A stretch of DNA of 64,000 nucleotides from Heloderma charlesbogerti. Taxonomy: Eukaryota > Chordata > Lepidosauria > Squamata > Helodermatidae. The position numbers and the translations under genes are program-made. Below the pieces are notes generated by a model that was not told where the DNA came from, made no database searches, and saw only the letters and a program-made list of their open reading frames with translations. Below are positions 10,220 to 20,926 of this stretch, in pieces; position 1 is the first letter of the stretch; each line of letters begins with the position of its first letter. The stretch is taken from contig JANEZZ010001410.1 in NCBI GenBank assembly GCA_026122225.1, forward strand, positions 124,001 to 188,000. Direction: 5' to 3'.

Positions 10220-11027
10220 TAGGGATGGCAGAGAATTCTGCCACCGATCTCAGTGAGGCTGAATGCCAGTGCATTTGGCAACCCCAAAATCTGTGGCAGA
10301 ATGGCCTGCCACCCCCCCCCCCGCAGATCCCCCCTGGGACAAGACTTACCTGGGGCGGATCATCCGGGCGGCGGTGGCTCCGGCGGCTGGTCTTCTGACC
10401 GGCTGCTGCCACTGCCACCATTTGCAGTCTTGTCAGTTTTTTTTTTTTTTACAAGACGTGATAGGCTACGTAAAGACTTGCATAGCCTATCACGTCTGAC
10501 TTAAAAAAAAATCGCATACATGTTTTTGTTTTTGTTTTAAGTCAGACGTGATAGGCTATGTAAATCTTTATGTAGCCTATCACGTCTTATAAAAAAAAAA
10601 AAACGCAGCGGCTACGGCCGCTACCATTTGCATTCCTTATTTTTGGCCGTCTTAGTCTATGTAAATATTTATGTAGACTAAGATGGCAAAAAATAAGGAA
10701 CTCAAATGGCGGCAGCCGTAGCCGCCGCCATTTGCGTACATGCATTTTTTTTAAGCCATCATGGCTGACTACAGGGACGCAAACGGCGGTGGCTACGGCC
10801 ACCGCCATTTGCATCCCTGCTAGCCAGCGGCTGGATGTCCGTCTGCTGGTGGAGCCGGCCGGCGGTTCCATGGAATCCCCGCAGAGCAGAGCCAGCCGGC
10901 CAGGATTCCAGGGGGGAGGTGCAGAGCGCCTCCCCCCCCAGTGAGGATTCCGGGGGGAGGGACGTAGTGCCTCCCCACCCCAGCAGAACCCGGTGGAGCC
11001 AGGTAAGGGGAGTTTCGTGCATCAGTA
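10220..11027. mobile_element. hAT-like hairpin element, inner copy 2 (B left, A right)
   Basis: TAGGGATGGCAGAGAATTC to GTGCATCAGTA, in which the last eight bases have drifted from CATCCCTA. Flanks ATGGAGGG (10212-10219) and GTGGAGGG (11028-11035) match at 7 of 8. The core stem set is present, and CCAGGTAAGGGGAGTTTCG is the A end. Its orientation is opposite to inner copy 1. Confidence 0.85.
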
Positions 11028-11137
11028 GTGGAGGGTCAGGGGGCTCCGTTTTGCCACGGATACCGGTGGGCTGAATTCACTGGAATTCGGCCCCCCTGGG
11101 ATCTGTGGCAGAATTCTCTAACATCCCTAAATTTCTA

Positions 11138-11590
11138 CCTCGATTTCTACCTCGTCTGATTCATGTCCATATAAGTTTCTTTTTCTTTTTCACATGAAAA
11201 TCACAGAGTACTTGGCTGCATTCTTGGTATGTATTTGGGTGTGCATTCAAAACTGTACAATCTCCTCCCATTATAATTAAATCATGTTTGTGTGCATTTT
11301 TTAAAATCTATGCATTCTTTATGCATATTTCCTAATGAATGCATTTTTCAAACATCCCCCCCCCCGTTCACGTTTCGGTAGTGCAAACAGGGAAAATTCT
11401 GGTCATAAACAAACTGAAACTAATTTCCCATACCTCCCTAGTCCTGGAACATGCAATATGGGATCTCTGAAAAAAAGCATTTGATTCCATGCAATGGAGA
11501 TGTATGGATAATACTCTTATGAGGTTTGGATCTGGCCCACATTTTTGTAATCTGATCTAGCTCATTTAAACAGCACCAGTTGCTAGGATT
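11138..11590. other. No gene; diverged AT-rich repeat
   Basis: Contains TGCATTTTTTAAAATCTATGCATTC and related pseudo-palindromic motifs. They resemble the interiors of the AT-rich TAGGGATG elements but no termini were found. Confidence 0.35.
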
Positions 11591-11594
11591 CTGA

Positions 11595-11835
11595 TGGCAT
11601 AATGTCACCTATAATAACACTACAAAGAGGAGTTGGACAAGGATGTCCATCATCAATATTACTTAATGTATATGTTGAAATCATGGCTCAACAGGTGAGA
11701 CAAGGATGTAAAACAATGCTACATACAGACAATTCTGTGTTTTTGTTGCAAGACCCTATAAGATCAGCTAGAATTCTCAAAAACAAATTAGATTAATTCA
11801 GCAATGTATCTGGAAATAAAGTGAACCCAGGAAAT
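11595..11835 (+). pseudogene. L1-like LINE reverse transcriptase scrap
   Basis: The frame reads LQRGVGQGCPSSILLNVYVE then, after a deletion, MLHTDNSVFLLQDP and NVSGNKVNPG. These align by eye to the L1 RT blocks RGxxQGCPLSPLLFN, LFADDxLLFxxxP and VSGYKIN. The YADD-equivalent block is HTDN, so catalytic residues are lost. No ends of the element are visible. Confidence 0.6.
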
Positions 11836-12546
11836 TCTCCTTCAGTTTCAAATTCTCCCACCCCAAATTCTCCATCATTTACGCTATCAACGGAATTTGG
11901 TGGCAGCTCTAATGGCCCTCTTCCTCTGGATGTGCTGTACTCAAGCAAACTTGACTTGTGCATTCCTTCAGAGTGTTAAATCAAATATTTCCTTCTCTCA
12001 TGCAAGGTCTGCCTTCAGCCTGATTACTTATTGCTTAGCAAGTACATTAGTGTAAATCATGAGGCATGTTTCAATTATCTAATAGAAGAATTATCGATCC
12101 ACCCTCTCATTCCACTTGTTCAAATGTTCCAGTAGGAGGAATAATATTTGTATATGCTGTACAGCTCAAATATAGTACTAAGTTTCAATTAATGTTGCAC
12201 TTGGAAAGAACAGGTGTTCCATTTCACCATTTGAGGAGATGTGGCCAAAAAATATGGAATACATATAGGGGTCAGATGAAGTTCAGAGCCTGGAGTCAGC
12301 TCTGAAGATAGTTATCTTTTGTTTTGGAAAGATGTGGACATGTGTACCAGGGACCTCCACTTACATCTGTCAGGCCCATCTCTTGTACAGCTGAGGATGG
12401 GGCGAGGCACAGATTGAACATGCCTTGAATGTAACATGTGAACACCCCTAATGTTCAATACAACATTTAATCTCATAAGGGAAATGCTTGTATTTATTAT
12501 GGAATAGCTGGAAGTCAAATACATTCAGCAACATTTAGTATCATAA
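11836..12546. other. No gene recognised
   Basis: Low-complexity to unique sequence. Part of it may be further degraded LINE, but no motif is firm enough to name. Confidence 0.4.
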
Positions 12547-12987
12547 GGGCACAATCAGGTGGCCGCCTCCAAACGTGGAGGCGACCGCCTATCCAAAGAA
12601 GGGCAGGAGAAGCATGGAGGGGATCGTTCCCTCCGCGCTTCTCCTGCCCTGCTTTTTCGGCTTGACAGCTGTTTGCAGCTATCTAGCTGCGGGAGCACAG
12701 AGCGAGGAAGGAGGCTGCTGTATGACACATTGGGTGTGTCGTACAGTCTTTTCTGCCCTCCCCGCCCTGGAATGCCCCCAGACACACCCCTTTTCGGCTG
12801 CTTCATGTTCCTCTTGCGAGCATGGAGGACAGGGCTGTTCTGCGCTGCCTCCAAGACAGTGCAGATGTGGGCGGAGATCGGTTCTCCTGGAACTGACCTC
12901 AGAGCATGGGCTCTGAGGTCAGTTTCCGGAAAGCAAGATACCCTACGGCTGTGTAGCCACTGTCTAGCAGCCATAGGATTGCTCCCT
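12547..12987. mobile_element. GC-rich hairpin-array MITE of a second family
   Basis: Ends GGGCACAATC and GGATTGCTCCCT look like imperfect terminal inverted repeats. Inside are separate stems: CGCCTCC/GGAGGCG (~12565-12582), GGCAGGAGAAGC...GCTTCTCCTGCC (~12602-12650), TGACACA/TGTGTC (~12722-12742), and ACTGACCTCAGAG/CTCTGAGGTCAGT (~12890-12923). Frames on both strands reach 139-166 codons only because both strands are GC-rich. No TSD was verified. Confidence 0.5.
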
Positions 12988-13095
12988 CCAAATGTAAGAA
13001 GAACCTTGGTGGGTCATATGGAAGGTCCATCTAATCCAGCATTTTGCTTTCCTCAGTGACCAACCAGCTATCTCCAGGAATCCTGTTACAGACAA
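12988..13095 (-). repeat. Diverged reptile interspersed repeat (CTGGACTAGATGG family)
   Basis: GGTCCATCTAATCCAGCATT and AGTGACCAACCAGCTATCTCC are, in reverse, the familiar 3' portion of a repeat common in reptile genomes. Plus-strand relatives lie at 43320-43705, and a minus-strand relative near 39340. Confidence 0.5.
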
Positions 13096-13113
13096 GTGAG
13101 TGCAAGGAATAAT

Positions 13114-13163
13114 AGAAGAGAAGAGAAGAGAAGAGAAGAGAAGAGAAGAGAAGAGAAGAGAAG
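13114..13163. repeat. (AGAGA)n microsatellite at the CR1 3' end
   Basis: Nine to ten pentamer units AGAGA abut the CR1 fragment, where the usual ATTCTATG octamer tail would be. Confidence 0.9.
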
Positions 13164-13622
13164 GGTTGGAAGGAGCCTACAAGGCCATCGAGTCCAACCC
13201 CCTGTTCAGTGCAGGAATCCAAGTCAGAGCATCCCTGACAGATGGCTGTCCAGCCTCGTCTTGAATGCCTTCAGTGTGGGAGAGCCCTAGGTAATTGGTT
13301 CCATTGTCATATTGCTCTAACAGTCAGGAAGTTTTTCCTGATGTTCAGCCGGAATCTGGCTTCCTGTAACTTGAACCCATTATTCCGTGTCCTGCATTCT
13401 GGGATGATCGAGAAGAGATCCTGGCCTTCCTCTCTGTGACAGCCTTTCAAGTACTTGAAGAGCACTATCCTATCTCCCCTCAGTCTTCTCTTCTCAAGGC
13501 TAAACATGCCCAGTTCTTTCAGTCTCTCCTCATAGGGCTTTGTTTCCAGTCCCCTGATCATCTTTGTTGCCCTCCTCTGAACCCTCTCCAGCTTGTCTGC
13601 ATCCTTCTTAAAATGTGGTGCT
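13164..13622 (-). mobile_element. CR1 LINE 3' end, minus strand
   Basis: The reverse complement reads through the CR1 ORF2 C-terminus and 3' UTR: AGGGTTCAGAGGAGGGCAAC, GAGGGGAGATAGGATAGTGC, CAGGATCTCTTCTCGATCAT, GGACTCGATGGCCTTGTAGG. It is the same region as the CR1 at 5594-6022 and extends farther 5'. The tail is a TCTCT repeat instead of the octamer. Confidence 0.92.
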
Positions 13623-13874
13623 AGCTGTTGGACAAAGTCAGAAGGATGACAGGGGCAATTAGGGAGAAATCAGGAAAGGACAGAGCTGAGTTAGCATGGA
13701 AAAATAGTGAGAGGAATCAGGGACCAGAGTTAGTTAAGTTAGTAAGTGAGTAGAATCAGAGACAGGGTATGAATGAGAAGGGAAGCGAAGAAGCAGAGAT
13801 GTAGTGTTAGGTTTTCAGGAGGAGGAAGATTTACCAGTTGTTCTTTGTTTTGAACGTTGACCTATTAAATAAAT

Positions 13875-14600
13875 AAATATTTGTTTGCACATTTATTTAT
13901 TTATTTATTTTCATTTCCATGCTGCCCAATAGCCGGAGCTCTCTGGGCGGTTCAAAATAAATAAATAAAATTAAACACTAGAGGAGCCTGGGATCCCTGA
14001 GATAGCTTAATGTGGCCATCTCCTCATCTCTGCAGGTTCAGAGTAGGGATGTCGGAGAAATCCACAGGACAACCAAATGAGCGGGTATTCATTCATTCAT
14101 TAATTCATTCATTTCTATGCTGCCCAATAGCCAAAGCTCTCTAAGTGGTTCACAAAGCTCTCTGGGAGGTTCACAAAAATTAAATCCACAAAGTGCAGCA
14201 TAAAACAATATACAATATGAAAGCTTAAAACCACAATATAACATACAACCAGAAAAAACCCTGCAGCAATGCAGGGATTTAAAATACAGGTTTAAAACAC
14301 CAAAGCTAAAAGCCTAGGAAGCTGAAATGCTAAAATACTGGGAAAATAAAAAGTCTCGACCTGGCACTGGAAGGAGAACACCGTAAGTGCCAGGTGAACT
14401 TCTCTTGGGAGTTCATTCCACAGCTGGGGGGCTGCAGCAGAAAAGGCCCTCGTCCTGATAGCCTTCCTTTGGTGGGGGCTCCCAGAAAAGGACCCCTGAG
14501 GATGATCTTAGGGTCCAGGCAGGCACATATGGGAGGAGGCAATCCTTCAGATAACCTGGCCCCAAGCCATTTAGGGCTTTTAAAATCCTATGTTCTGGTC
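13875..14600. repeat. Diverged LINE-3'-UTR-like repeat in two overlapping copies
   Basis: Two copies of ATGCTGCCCAATAGCC...GCTCTCT...GGTTCA occur at ~13920 and ~14118. They are followed by AAAACAATA-rich sequence and then GAGTTCATTCCACAGCTGGG and GCAGCAGAAAAGGCCCT. A similar set (TTGACCTGGCACCAGAAAGAG, GAGAAAAGGCCC) recurs around 39470-39985, where a CR1 fragment splits it. Widespread in squamates as far as I know; class uncertain. Confidence 0.5.
14044..14090. repeat. Solo fragment of a hAT-like B terminus
   Basis: TAGGGATGTCGGAGAAATCC matches the first bases of the B end. It is followed directly by an ATTC repeat, so only a stub survives. Confidence 0.4.
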
Positions 14601-15892
14601 TGGGTGGATGTGAATACTGGAATATCTCACCCTACGTGCTAAGTATATAAAGAGGAGAGTCCTACTGCTCTCTATAAATCAGTGGGTGGTGGCAATTGGT
14701 ATTTTGGTGAGTCCTGGGAAAAGTCTGGACTTCTTGACCTCCATGGCCCATCGCCTTACAGGAAACCCTTAGTTAACTTCTCAAAGCCCATAAGCAGGAA
14801 AAGCCTCTCCCTCTGTTTCCCCCCGCAGCCTACTACCTCTGTACATGGAGGTTCTGGTCAGTTATCTTGGCTAATAGCTAACAGTGGACCAACTTCCCAA
14901 AGCTCATCTTGTATTATCATGTATATAGCCTGTTTTCATCCAGGAACCCCCCCCCCCAATCAAATGATTTGTCTAAGGCAATGTGAGAGCTCAGTTGGCT
15001 TCCATCTTCTGTACCAGCCATTGTCACCATATGCCAGCCCATCAGTCTTAAAACACACTCCTCCCTCCCCCTCTACCGCCTCTGGTGAGAAGGAGTTATT
15101 TTAGTCTCTCCTTCCTCTCCATTGGAAGCACTGGACTAGGACAAGGGTATGGGAGAAATAGATCTCCCATGGGATTTATATATATCCCTTGGGAGAACTG
15201 CATCTTCCACAGGAGACACAGCTATCTGTCCACTTTTTCACACCAGTATCTGGATAGGCAGTGATCAGGAGGCTTGAGAGTCATATGACTTCAGAACAAA
15301 GAAAGAGGGCATTTTATTACAGCTCAGAACATAATTGCCCTCAAATACATTTTCAGCCATTCGGAACATCACCTCAACTGCTGCAGCAGGTGAAATGGCC
15401 AGCTGTGCTCTGCGGGGTGTCTCAGTGATCATGCATGTTCACTTATATGCATTCACCCAAGAATCAAGATGTATCCATGTTAACCCACCCAGCAGTTTAA
15501 TTTTTGGAGACAAAGTGGGGGGGGGGGAGCCTGAAACTTCAAGGAGAGCAACTACATGTTTGCACTATTTTTTATTTATTTATTAAATGCTATGTCCGTA
15601 GTCATTTGAGAGGGAAAGAAATACAGGGCAAGATAGGAGCAGGGATTTCACAGGGAAAGGTTCCAGAAAATAAGAAGAGCTGGGGCATCTTTTAGATCTG
15701 GGTTTTTAAATTGTTGTTGGGGTTTTAAGGTTGTTTTTAAGGGTTTACAGTGCTAAGTATATAAAGTCTTTATTTGTTTGTGTGTGGGGGGATTGTGTTT
15801 TGAATTTTTGTTGTGAATGCCTTGTTTGGCTTTTCCAGAAAAGAGGGACAGAAGTGTTAGAAACAAACAAACAAAGGCACTGCTCATCTATT
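14601..15892. other. No gene recognised
   Basis: Apparently unique DNA with short homopolymer runs (G or C tracts at ~14946 and ~15518). The longest frame (14682-15104) shows no recognisable domain. Confidence 0.45.
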
Positions 15893-16010
15893 AGGGCAAC
15901 CTTTCCCAATTAGGTGCTATTCCAGAGGTGTTGGACATTGGCTGTGCTGGCTGGGGATAGTGGGTGTTGGATTCCAACACATTGGGAGTGGCATCTAGTT
16001 GGGAAAGGCA
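15893..16010. mobile_element. Small palindromic MITE (GGCAACCTTTCCCAA family)
   Basis: AGGGCAACCTTTCCCAA at the left pairs with TTGGGAAAGGC at the right; inner blocks GTGTTGGA and TCCAACACA also pair. This ~120-bp foldback family is common in sauropsid genomes, and a relative sits at 56741-56856. Confidence 0.7.
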
Positions 16011-16094
16011 GTGGTAGGAGTATGGGATAGGGAAGAAACAGCTAGAGTGAGCAGAGGCTGGTAACTCCGACGTCAATGAGGCAGTGAATCCATT

Positions 16095-17310
16095 CTGGGT
16101 TTCAGTCAGAACCAGTCAGAACTCTAAAGGAACTACCCAAGGTCCTTCAGGACCAGTCAGAACTCTAAAGGAACTACCCAAGGTGCTTCAGGACCAGTCA
16201 GAACTCTAAAGGAACTACCCAAGGTCCTTCAGGACCAGTCAGAACTCTAAAGGAGCCATCCAGGGTGCTACTAGGGATGGACGAAAGTCACTTACCTGAT
16301 CCTGAAGCATGCTTCGCGGTGGGGGGGAGGCGCTCCGTCCCTCCCCCCAAAATTCTGGGCGGGGGGGAGGCACCCCGTCCCTCCCTGCCGAAATACTGGC
16401 CGGGGGGGAGGCGCCCCATCCCTCCGGCCGAAATTCTGGCCAGGGGGGAGGCTCCCCGTCCCTCTGGCTGCGAAACCTCCTCTCCTGCCGGGAGCCCGGG
16501 ACGCAAATGGCGGCGGCCGTAGCCCCCGCCATTTGCATCCCTGGCCTGCAGTCAGCCGTGATAGGCTACGTAAATGTTTACGTAGCCTATCACGGCTGAC
16601 TTTGGAAAAAAAAAAAAAGCGCGTACACAAATGGTGGCGCCCATGGGCGCCGCCATTTGCGTTCCTTATTTTGGCACGGGTAGTCTACGTAAATATTTAT
16701 GTAGACTACGGCGAAAATATGGGGAATGCTATTTGCGTCGCCCTTATTTTCACCGTAGTCTACATAAATATTTACATAGACTACCCATGCCAAAATAAGG
16801 AACACAAATGGCGGCGCCCATGGACGCCGCCATTTGCGTACGCGTTTTTTTTTTCAAAGTCAGCCGTGATAGGCTACGTAAACATTTATGTAGCCTATCA
16901 CAGTGTTTTTTGAAAATCTAGCCATGACAGGCTATGTAAATCTTTACGTAGCCTATCACGTTTGTTGTTTGTTGTTGTTTTTTTACTTGGAAATGGCGGC
17001 GGCGGCGCTGAACCGCTGCCGAACCGCCGCCGGGAACCGCCTCCGGGAGCCGCCGCCATGAGGGACATTCGCACGAGGTAACTCCCATCCCGGGGGGGGC
17101 GGATCGTTTCCCCACCAATTTGGGGGGGTGAATGCATTGGCATTCGGCCTCCTGGAGATTCGTGGAGAAATTCCCTGATATCCCTAGGTGCTACAGGACC
17201 AGTCAGAACTCTAAAAGAGCCATCCAATTTGCTACAGGACCAATTAGAACTCTAAAGGAGCCACCCAAGGTGCTCCTTTAGAATTCTGACTGGTTCTGAC
17301 TGAGACCCAG
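16095..17310. mobile_element. Inverted-repeat element with 41-bp tandem units, split by a hAT copy
   Basis: Left end CTGGGTTTCAGTCAGAACC pairs with right end GGTTCTGACTGAGACCCAG. Between them, units beginning AACTCTAAAGG repeat every 41 bp (16120, 16161, 16202, 16243) and continue after the insertion near 17208 and 17250. The last unit turns back on itself (CCTTTAGAATTCTGACTGG). A hAT-like element occupies 16272-17186. Without it the host element is about 0.3 kb. Confidence 0.75.
16272..17186. mobile_element. hAT-like hairpin element (A left, B right), perfect TSD
   Basis: TAGGGATGGACGAAAGTCAC to CCTGATATCCCTA, flanked by perfect 8-bp TSDs GGTGCTAC (16264-16271 and 17187-17194). The A end has four ~41-bp GC-rich units (16319-16480). 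The core has stems GTGATAGGCTACGTAAATG (~16556-16596 and ~16864-16905), GGGTAGTCTACGTAAAT, and paired AAATGGCGGC/GCCGCCATTT. The B-side donor-like site is decayed (GAGGTAACTCC at 17074). Confidence 0.93.
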
Positions 17311-17773
17311 AGCGGACGCACTGCCCCACTGTCACTGCAGCCACCAGCCTCCACTGGTTGGAGTCAATGACTTTCACATCTCCTCCAGCTCTGCACTTCA
17401 ATAATCACATACAAAAGAATCCATTTTATTGGAATTAAGAGGGACCTAACACAAGAGCTACTCTTCCTTGTCAAAGCTCTTCCCCCAACCCCCTCCGCCC
17501 AAGGGACTTTATTTCAAGACTTTCCCTGACGTGAACCCAAGGAACATTATTCGCCCCATGTTTATTAAAGGAAATATGTCTCCACCACTCATTCACTCAA
17601 TGGCAGCTATAAATCCACCAAGGCTGAGAAAAACATAAAGGAGGACAGGAATTACATTTTTACTACCATGCATGAAACATTTTGTTCCTCCAATTTTGAG
17701 CTGGAATAATATGTTCAGCAGCTGGATGTGATGCTACATGTCTCTTAACAATATAGGGTACTGGCTGCTGTGA
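17311..17773. other. No gene recognised
   Basis: Apparently unique sequence. Confidence 0.45.
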
Positions 17774-18025
17774 CACCCCAGGTCATTAGGCTGTGTGAGG
17801 CAGCTGCCTCAGGTGGCAGAGGTTGTGGAGCAGGGAATGGCAGCAAGGGGTTGAAGGAAAGAACTGCCCCCACCCAGCTATCCTGGCACTCTCATTGTCC
17901 CGTTGACAGTGTTGAGGTAGAATTCAACAACCAGTGTAGTCAGCTTCTGTACATGGAATTAGGGAGGGCACCATTTTGTCCTTTTCTTCAGGCAGCAAAA
18001 TGTCTTGGGCCGGCCCTGTCCTTGG
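17774..18025 (+). repeat. ~250-bp interspersed repeat, uninterrupted copy
   Basis: Runs from CACCCCAGGTCATTAGGC through GCTGCCTCAGGTGGCAG, CATTGTCCCGTTGACAGTG and TTTTGTCCTTTTCTTCAGGC to CTTGGGCCGGCCCTG. A second copy at 32955-34110 is broken by a solo LTR and a SINE; this copy shows the unoccupied order of the same segments. Confidence 0.65.
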
Positions 18026-18104
18026 CTGAATGGCTAAGTGGCTTATGCATTTTGGCAGTGGCCATTTGTTATGAAATAAGACTTGATATTTGCATTTAAT
18101 AGTC

Positions 18105-18105
<1 letters not shown>

Positions 18106-18146
<41 letters not shown>

Positions 18147-18147
18147 C
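18106..18147. repeat. (AT)n(AG)n compound microsatellite
   Basis: About 20 bases of AT dinucleotides run into about 24 bases of GA dinucleotides. Confidence 0.93.
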
Positions 18148-19124
18148 GCACAGAAAACCATATGTTATTTCTTTGTTTGCCCCTCTTCATTCTGGCTCCT
18201 CAGCCTGGGATTTTAGCCTTTTCCCCAGATACCCTGAGGATCCTAAAACCCTAAAACTTCCAGTCATACTCTGAGATTTGTCAAGCCCATCCTGAGCACA
18301 AGTTAATGGGACCAACGCATCATCATGCTTCACCCTTGAAGGGCACAGGTCTGAGTGCCCCTGCCTCCCCTCCTTTCCATTGCTGCCTGGTTTGGAGCAA
18401 GGCCAGCTGCTCCATCAAATGGTTCTGATCAGTCAGCCTGGAGCATTATCAAGGCCAGGCTCAAGGGTCAGCATCACCGAGCATGTTTTGGGGACCAAAT
18501 CCCAGGAGTCCCAACTCTAGAAGCTCTTGTTCCTGCTCCTCCTCCTCACTGTTACTGCCTGCTCACCTGTCCTTTCTGAGAGATTGAGGAGAAGAAGCAG
18601 AAACTCTCCATGTCTTGTCCTCTCCCTCTGGGATGTGGAGCAGACTAGGCCCAGAGGGAGAGGCAAAAAAAGGGCAGTAGCAACAATAGAGAGGAGGAGG
18701 AGGTGGTGGTGTGGGCCTAATCAGAGAAGGAACCCAATGGGAAGATCTTGCCCAAGTCTCTTCCACCCCCAAAATAACCTAGAACCTGCACTGGGGATTA
18801 TATATATTATAAAGAAGAAAGGCCTGTACCCTTCCTGTCAGCTGACAGGCCAGTCTTCCTGGCTGAGATCCATTACGTAGAAACTTGGATCCCATTTGCT
18901 CTTCACGCTTATTAGAAGTGATAGTTGGTGCCAGGGATTGTGGGATGGTGGTCCCATTCTCCTCCCTATCCTGATAATGTGGAACCAGGTTATCCCAGTA
19001 GGCTGTCTTCAAATACTTTGTCAAGTCTTTGGCCCTAATCCAACAGGGTATGTGCACAGAAACCAGAGCTGTATCATGACCATAGTTCTCCTTTCAAAGC
19101 TGGACTCCTAAGCTTTGCTTAGGC
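18148..19124. other. No gene recognised
   Basis: Unique-looking, moderately GC-rich DNA. Frames up to 117 codons lack protein-like features. Confidence 0.45.
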
Positions 19125-19317
19125 AATGGCAGGAGTATCAGTTTCAAGAAAGATGGACAACAGCCACTAAAAGGGAGCATCGGCAGATGTTTTTAATAAC
19201 AAAAGAGAGTATTATTAGAACCTAAAATACTTTTCTTTGTTATTAAAGAAACATCTGCCGAAGCCGCCTTTTATTGGCCCTTGTCCATCTTTTCTTGAAT
19301 CCGATACTCCTGCCATT
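19125..19317. mobile_element. Foldback MITE, ~193 bp
   Basis: AATGGCAGGAGTATC at the left is the exact reverse complement of GATACTCCTGCCATT at the right. Inner blocks pair too: AAGATGGACAA with TTGTCCATCTT, and CATCGGCAGATG with CATCTGCCGAAG, leaving a loop around 19205-19230. Target duplication is not certain. Confidence 0.75.
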
Positions 19318-19572
19318 ATCTCGGCAAATACCTCAGTAACCCCATATGGCCTTCCTGTGAATAAAACCATTCATCCTCCATTCACACCTCCTCCTACCTC
19401 TGATTTGGATTTCAGTTCTTTGGAAGGGAAAGGGGAAAGGGGGCAAATCTAGCCCTTGCTTGCCATCCCGAACAGTAGATCAAGGAATGCCAACTTGAAA
19501 GAAGGACTGTGTGTGCACAGCTCCAGCAGCTAGAGCCTGGCAATTGTATGTACAAGAGCTCTTTGCAGAACC

Positions 19573-20012
19573 TAGGGATGGAAGAGGGGAAAAAATAAGT
19601 TTAGTTTTGATCAGGATTTACCCAGTTTGCACCTTCCAGACCAAACACAGACTTCGATGAAATCCAGGCTCGAATTCTGTACATTTCTGAGCTTGCTATG
19701 TGATCCATGGACCAAAAAACCCCTGCATTCAACAGCATGCATACATTTGAAAAATCTGCATGAAAAAAGTGTGTACTTTTGAAAAGTACACACAAATGCG
19801 TTTTCATCGATGGAAGAAGAATGCGTACATTTCAAAGCTATGCGCAATTGAGGTGTACATCTGGAAAAAATTGCATAAAAATACACACACATTTTCATGT
19901 GAAAAGAAAAAAAAAACTTCACGATCTAACGTGGACTCGAGTTGGGACAAACTTCAAGATGGAATTTCGATAATTTCAGTGAGCTCAAGTTTTGCTGTTT
20001 TGCACACCCCTA
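19573..20012. mobile_element. TAGGGATG-terminated AT-rich element
   Basis: Starts TAGGGATGGAAGAGG and ends TTGCACACCCCTA; flanks GCAGAACC and ACAGAACT match at 6 of 8. The interior (TTTACCCAGTTTGCACCTTCC, TTTGAAAAATCTGCATG, TTCAAGATGGAATTTCG) recurs at ~61270-61657 and, inverted, at ~50880-51140, defining a separate AT-rich family with the same termini as the hairpin elements. Confidence 0.65.
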
Positions 20013-20019
20013 ACAGAAC

Positions 20020-20918
20020 TAGGGATGTACAAAACTCCCTTTACCTGGCTCCACTGGGTTCCACTGGGGGGGGGAGGTGCTCTGTCCCTCCCCCCAGAAT
20101 CCTTGCTGGGGGGGGAGGCACAGAGTGCCTCCCCCCCAAAATCCTGGCTGGCTGGCTCCGCTCCGCAGGGATTCCGCAGAGCCACCAGCCGGTTCTGCCA
20201 GCAGCCGGACATCCGGCCACTGGCTAACAGGGACGCAAATGGTGGCAGCCATAGCCGCCGCTGTTTGTGTCCCTGTAGTCAGCCAAGATAGGCGACGTAA
20301 AGACTTATGTAGCCTATCATGTCTAGCTTTTAAAAAAAAAAAGCGTACGCAAATGGCAGCGGCTACGGCAGCCGCCATTTGTGTTCCTTATTTTTGGCCT
20401 TCTTAGTCTACATAAATATTTACGTAGACTAAGATGGCGAAAATAAGGGGGAACGCAAATAGCGTCCACTACGCTATTTGCGTTCCCCTTATTTTCGCCA
20501 TCTTAGTCTACATAAATATTTACGTAGACTAAGATGGCCAAAAATAAGGAACACAAATGGCGGCTGCCGTAGCCACTGCCATTTGCATACGTGTTTGTGT
20601 TTTTTTTAAGCCAGACGTGATAGGCTATGTAAGTCTTTACACACCCTATTACGTCTTGTAAAAAAAAAAAAAAAAACTCAACAAGACTGCAAATGGCGGC
20701 GGCAGCCGGTCAGAAGACCAGCCGCTGCAGCTGCCGCCGCCCGAGCTGCTGCCGGAGCCGCCGCTGCCTGGAAGATCCGCCCCAGGTAAGTCTCGTCCTG
20801 GGGGGGGATCCGCGGGGGGGTGGGGGGTGGCAGGCCGTTCCGCCACAGATTTCGGGGGGCCAAATGCACTGGCATTCGGCCTCACCGAGATCCGTGGCGG
20901 AATTCTCTTTCATCCCTG
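20020..20918. mobile_element. hAT-like hairpin element (A left, B right), perfect TSD
   Basis: TAGGGATGTACAAAACTCCC to GAATTCTCTTTCATCCCTG, with perfect TSDs AACAGAAC (20012-20019 and 20919-20926). The two halves of the core mirror each other around ~20465 (AACGCAAATAGCGTCC...CGCTATTTGCG), with TTAGTCTACATAAAT stems at both sides. The B side has GGTCAGAAGACCAGCCGC and CCAGGTAAGTCTCGTCC at ~20783. Confidence 0.93.
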
Positions 20919-20926
20919 AACAGAAC

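Larger units (their letters stand above)
8753..11129. mobile_element. Outer hAT-like hairpin element holding two younger copies
   Basis: It starts TAGGGGTGTATGAAACCC (A end) and ends GAATTCTCTAACATCCCTA (B end). Perfect 8-bp TSDs AATTTCTA lie at 8745-8752 and 11130-11137. Removing the two inner insertions (9017-9837 and 10220-11027, each with one TSD copy) leaves about 0.73 kb, a normal element length, with GATAGGCTACG stems at ~9895-9940 and ~9995-10030 and AAATGG stems between. The exact outer TSD across 2.4 kb is strong support for this nesting. Confidence 0.88.

Noticed and set aside
12559..13059. 166-codon plus-strand frame and 139-codon minus-strand frame over the same GC-rich DNA
   Set aside because: Open frames on both strands through a hairpin array are expected from GC content; neither has a recognisable domain.
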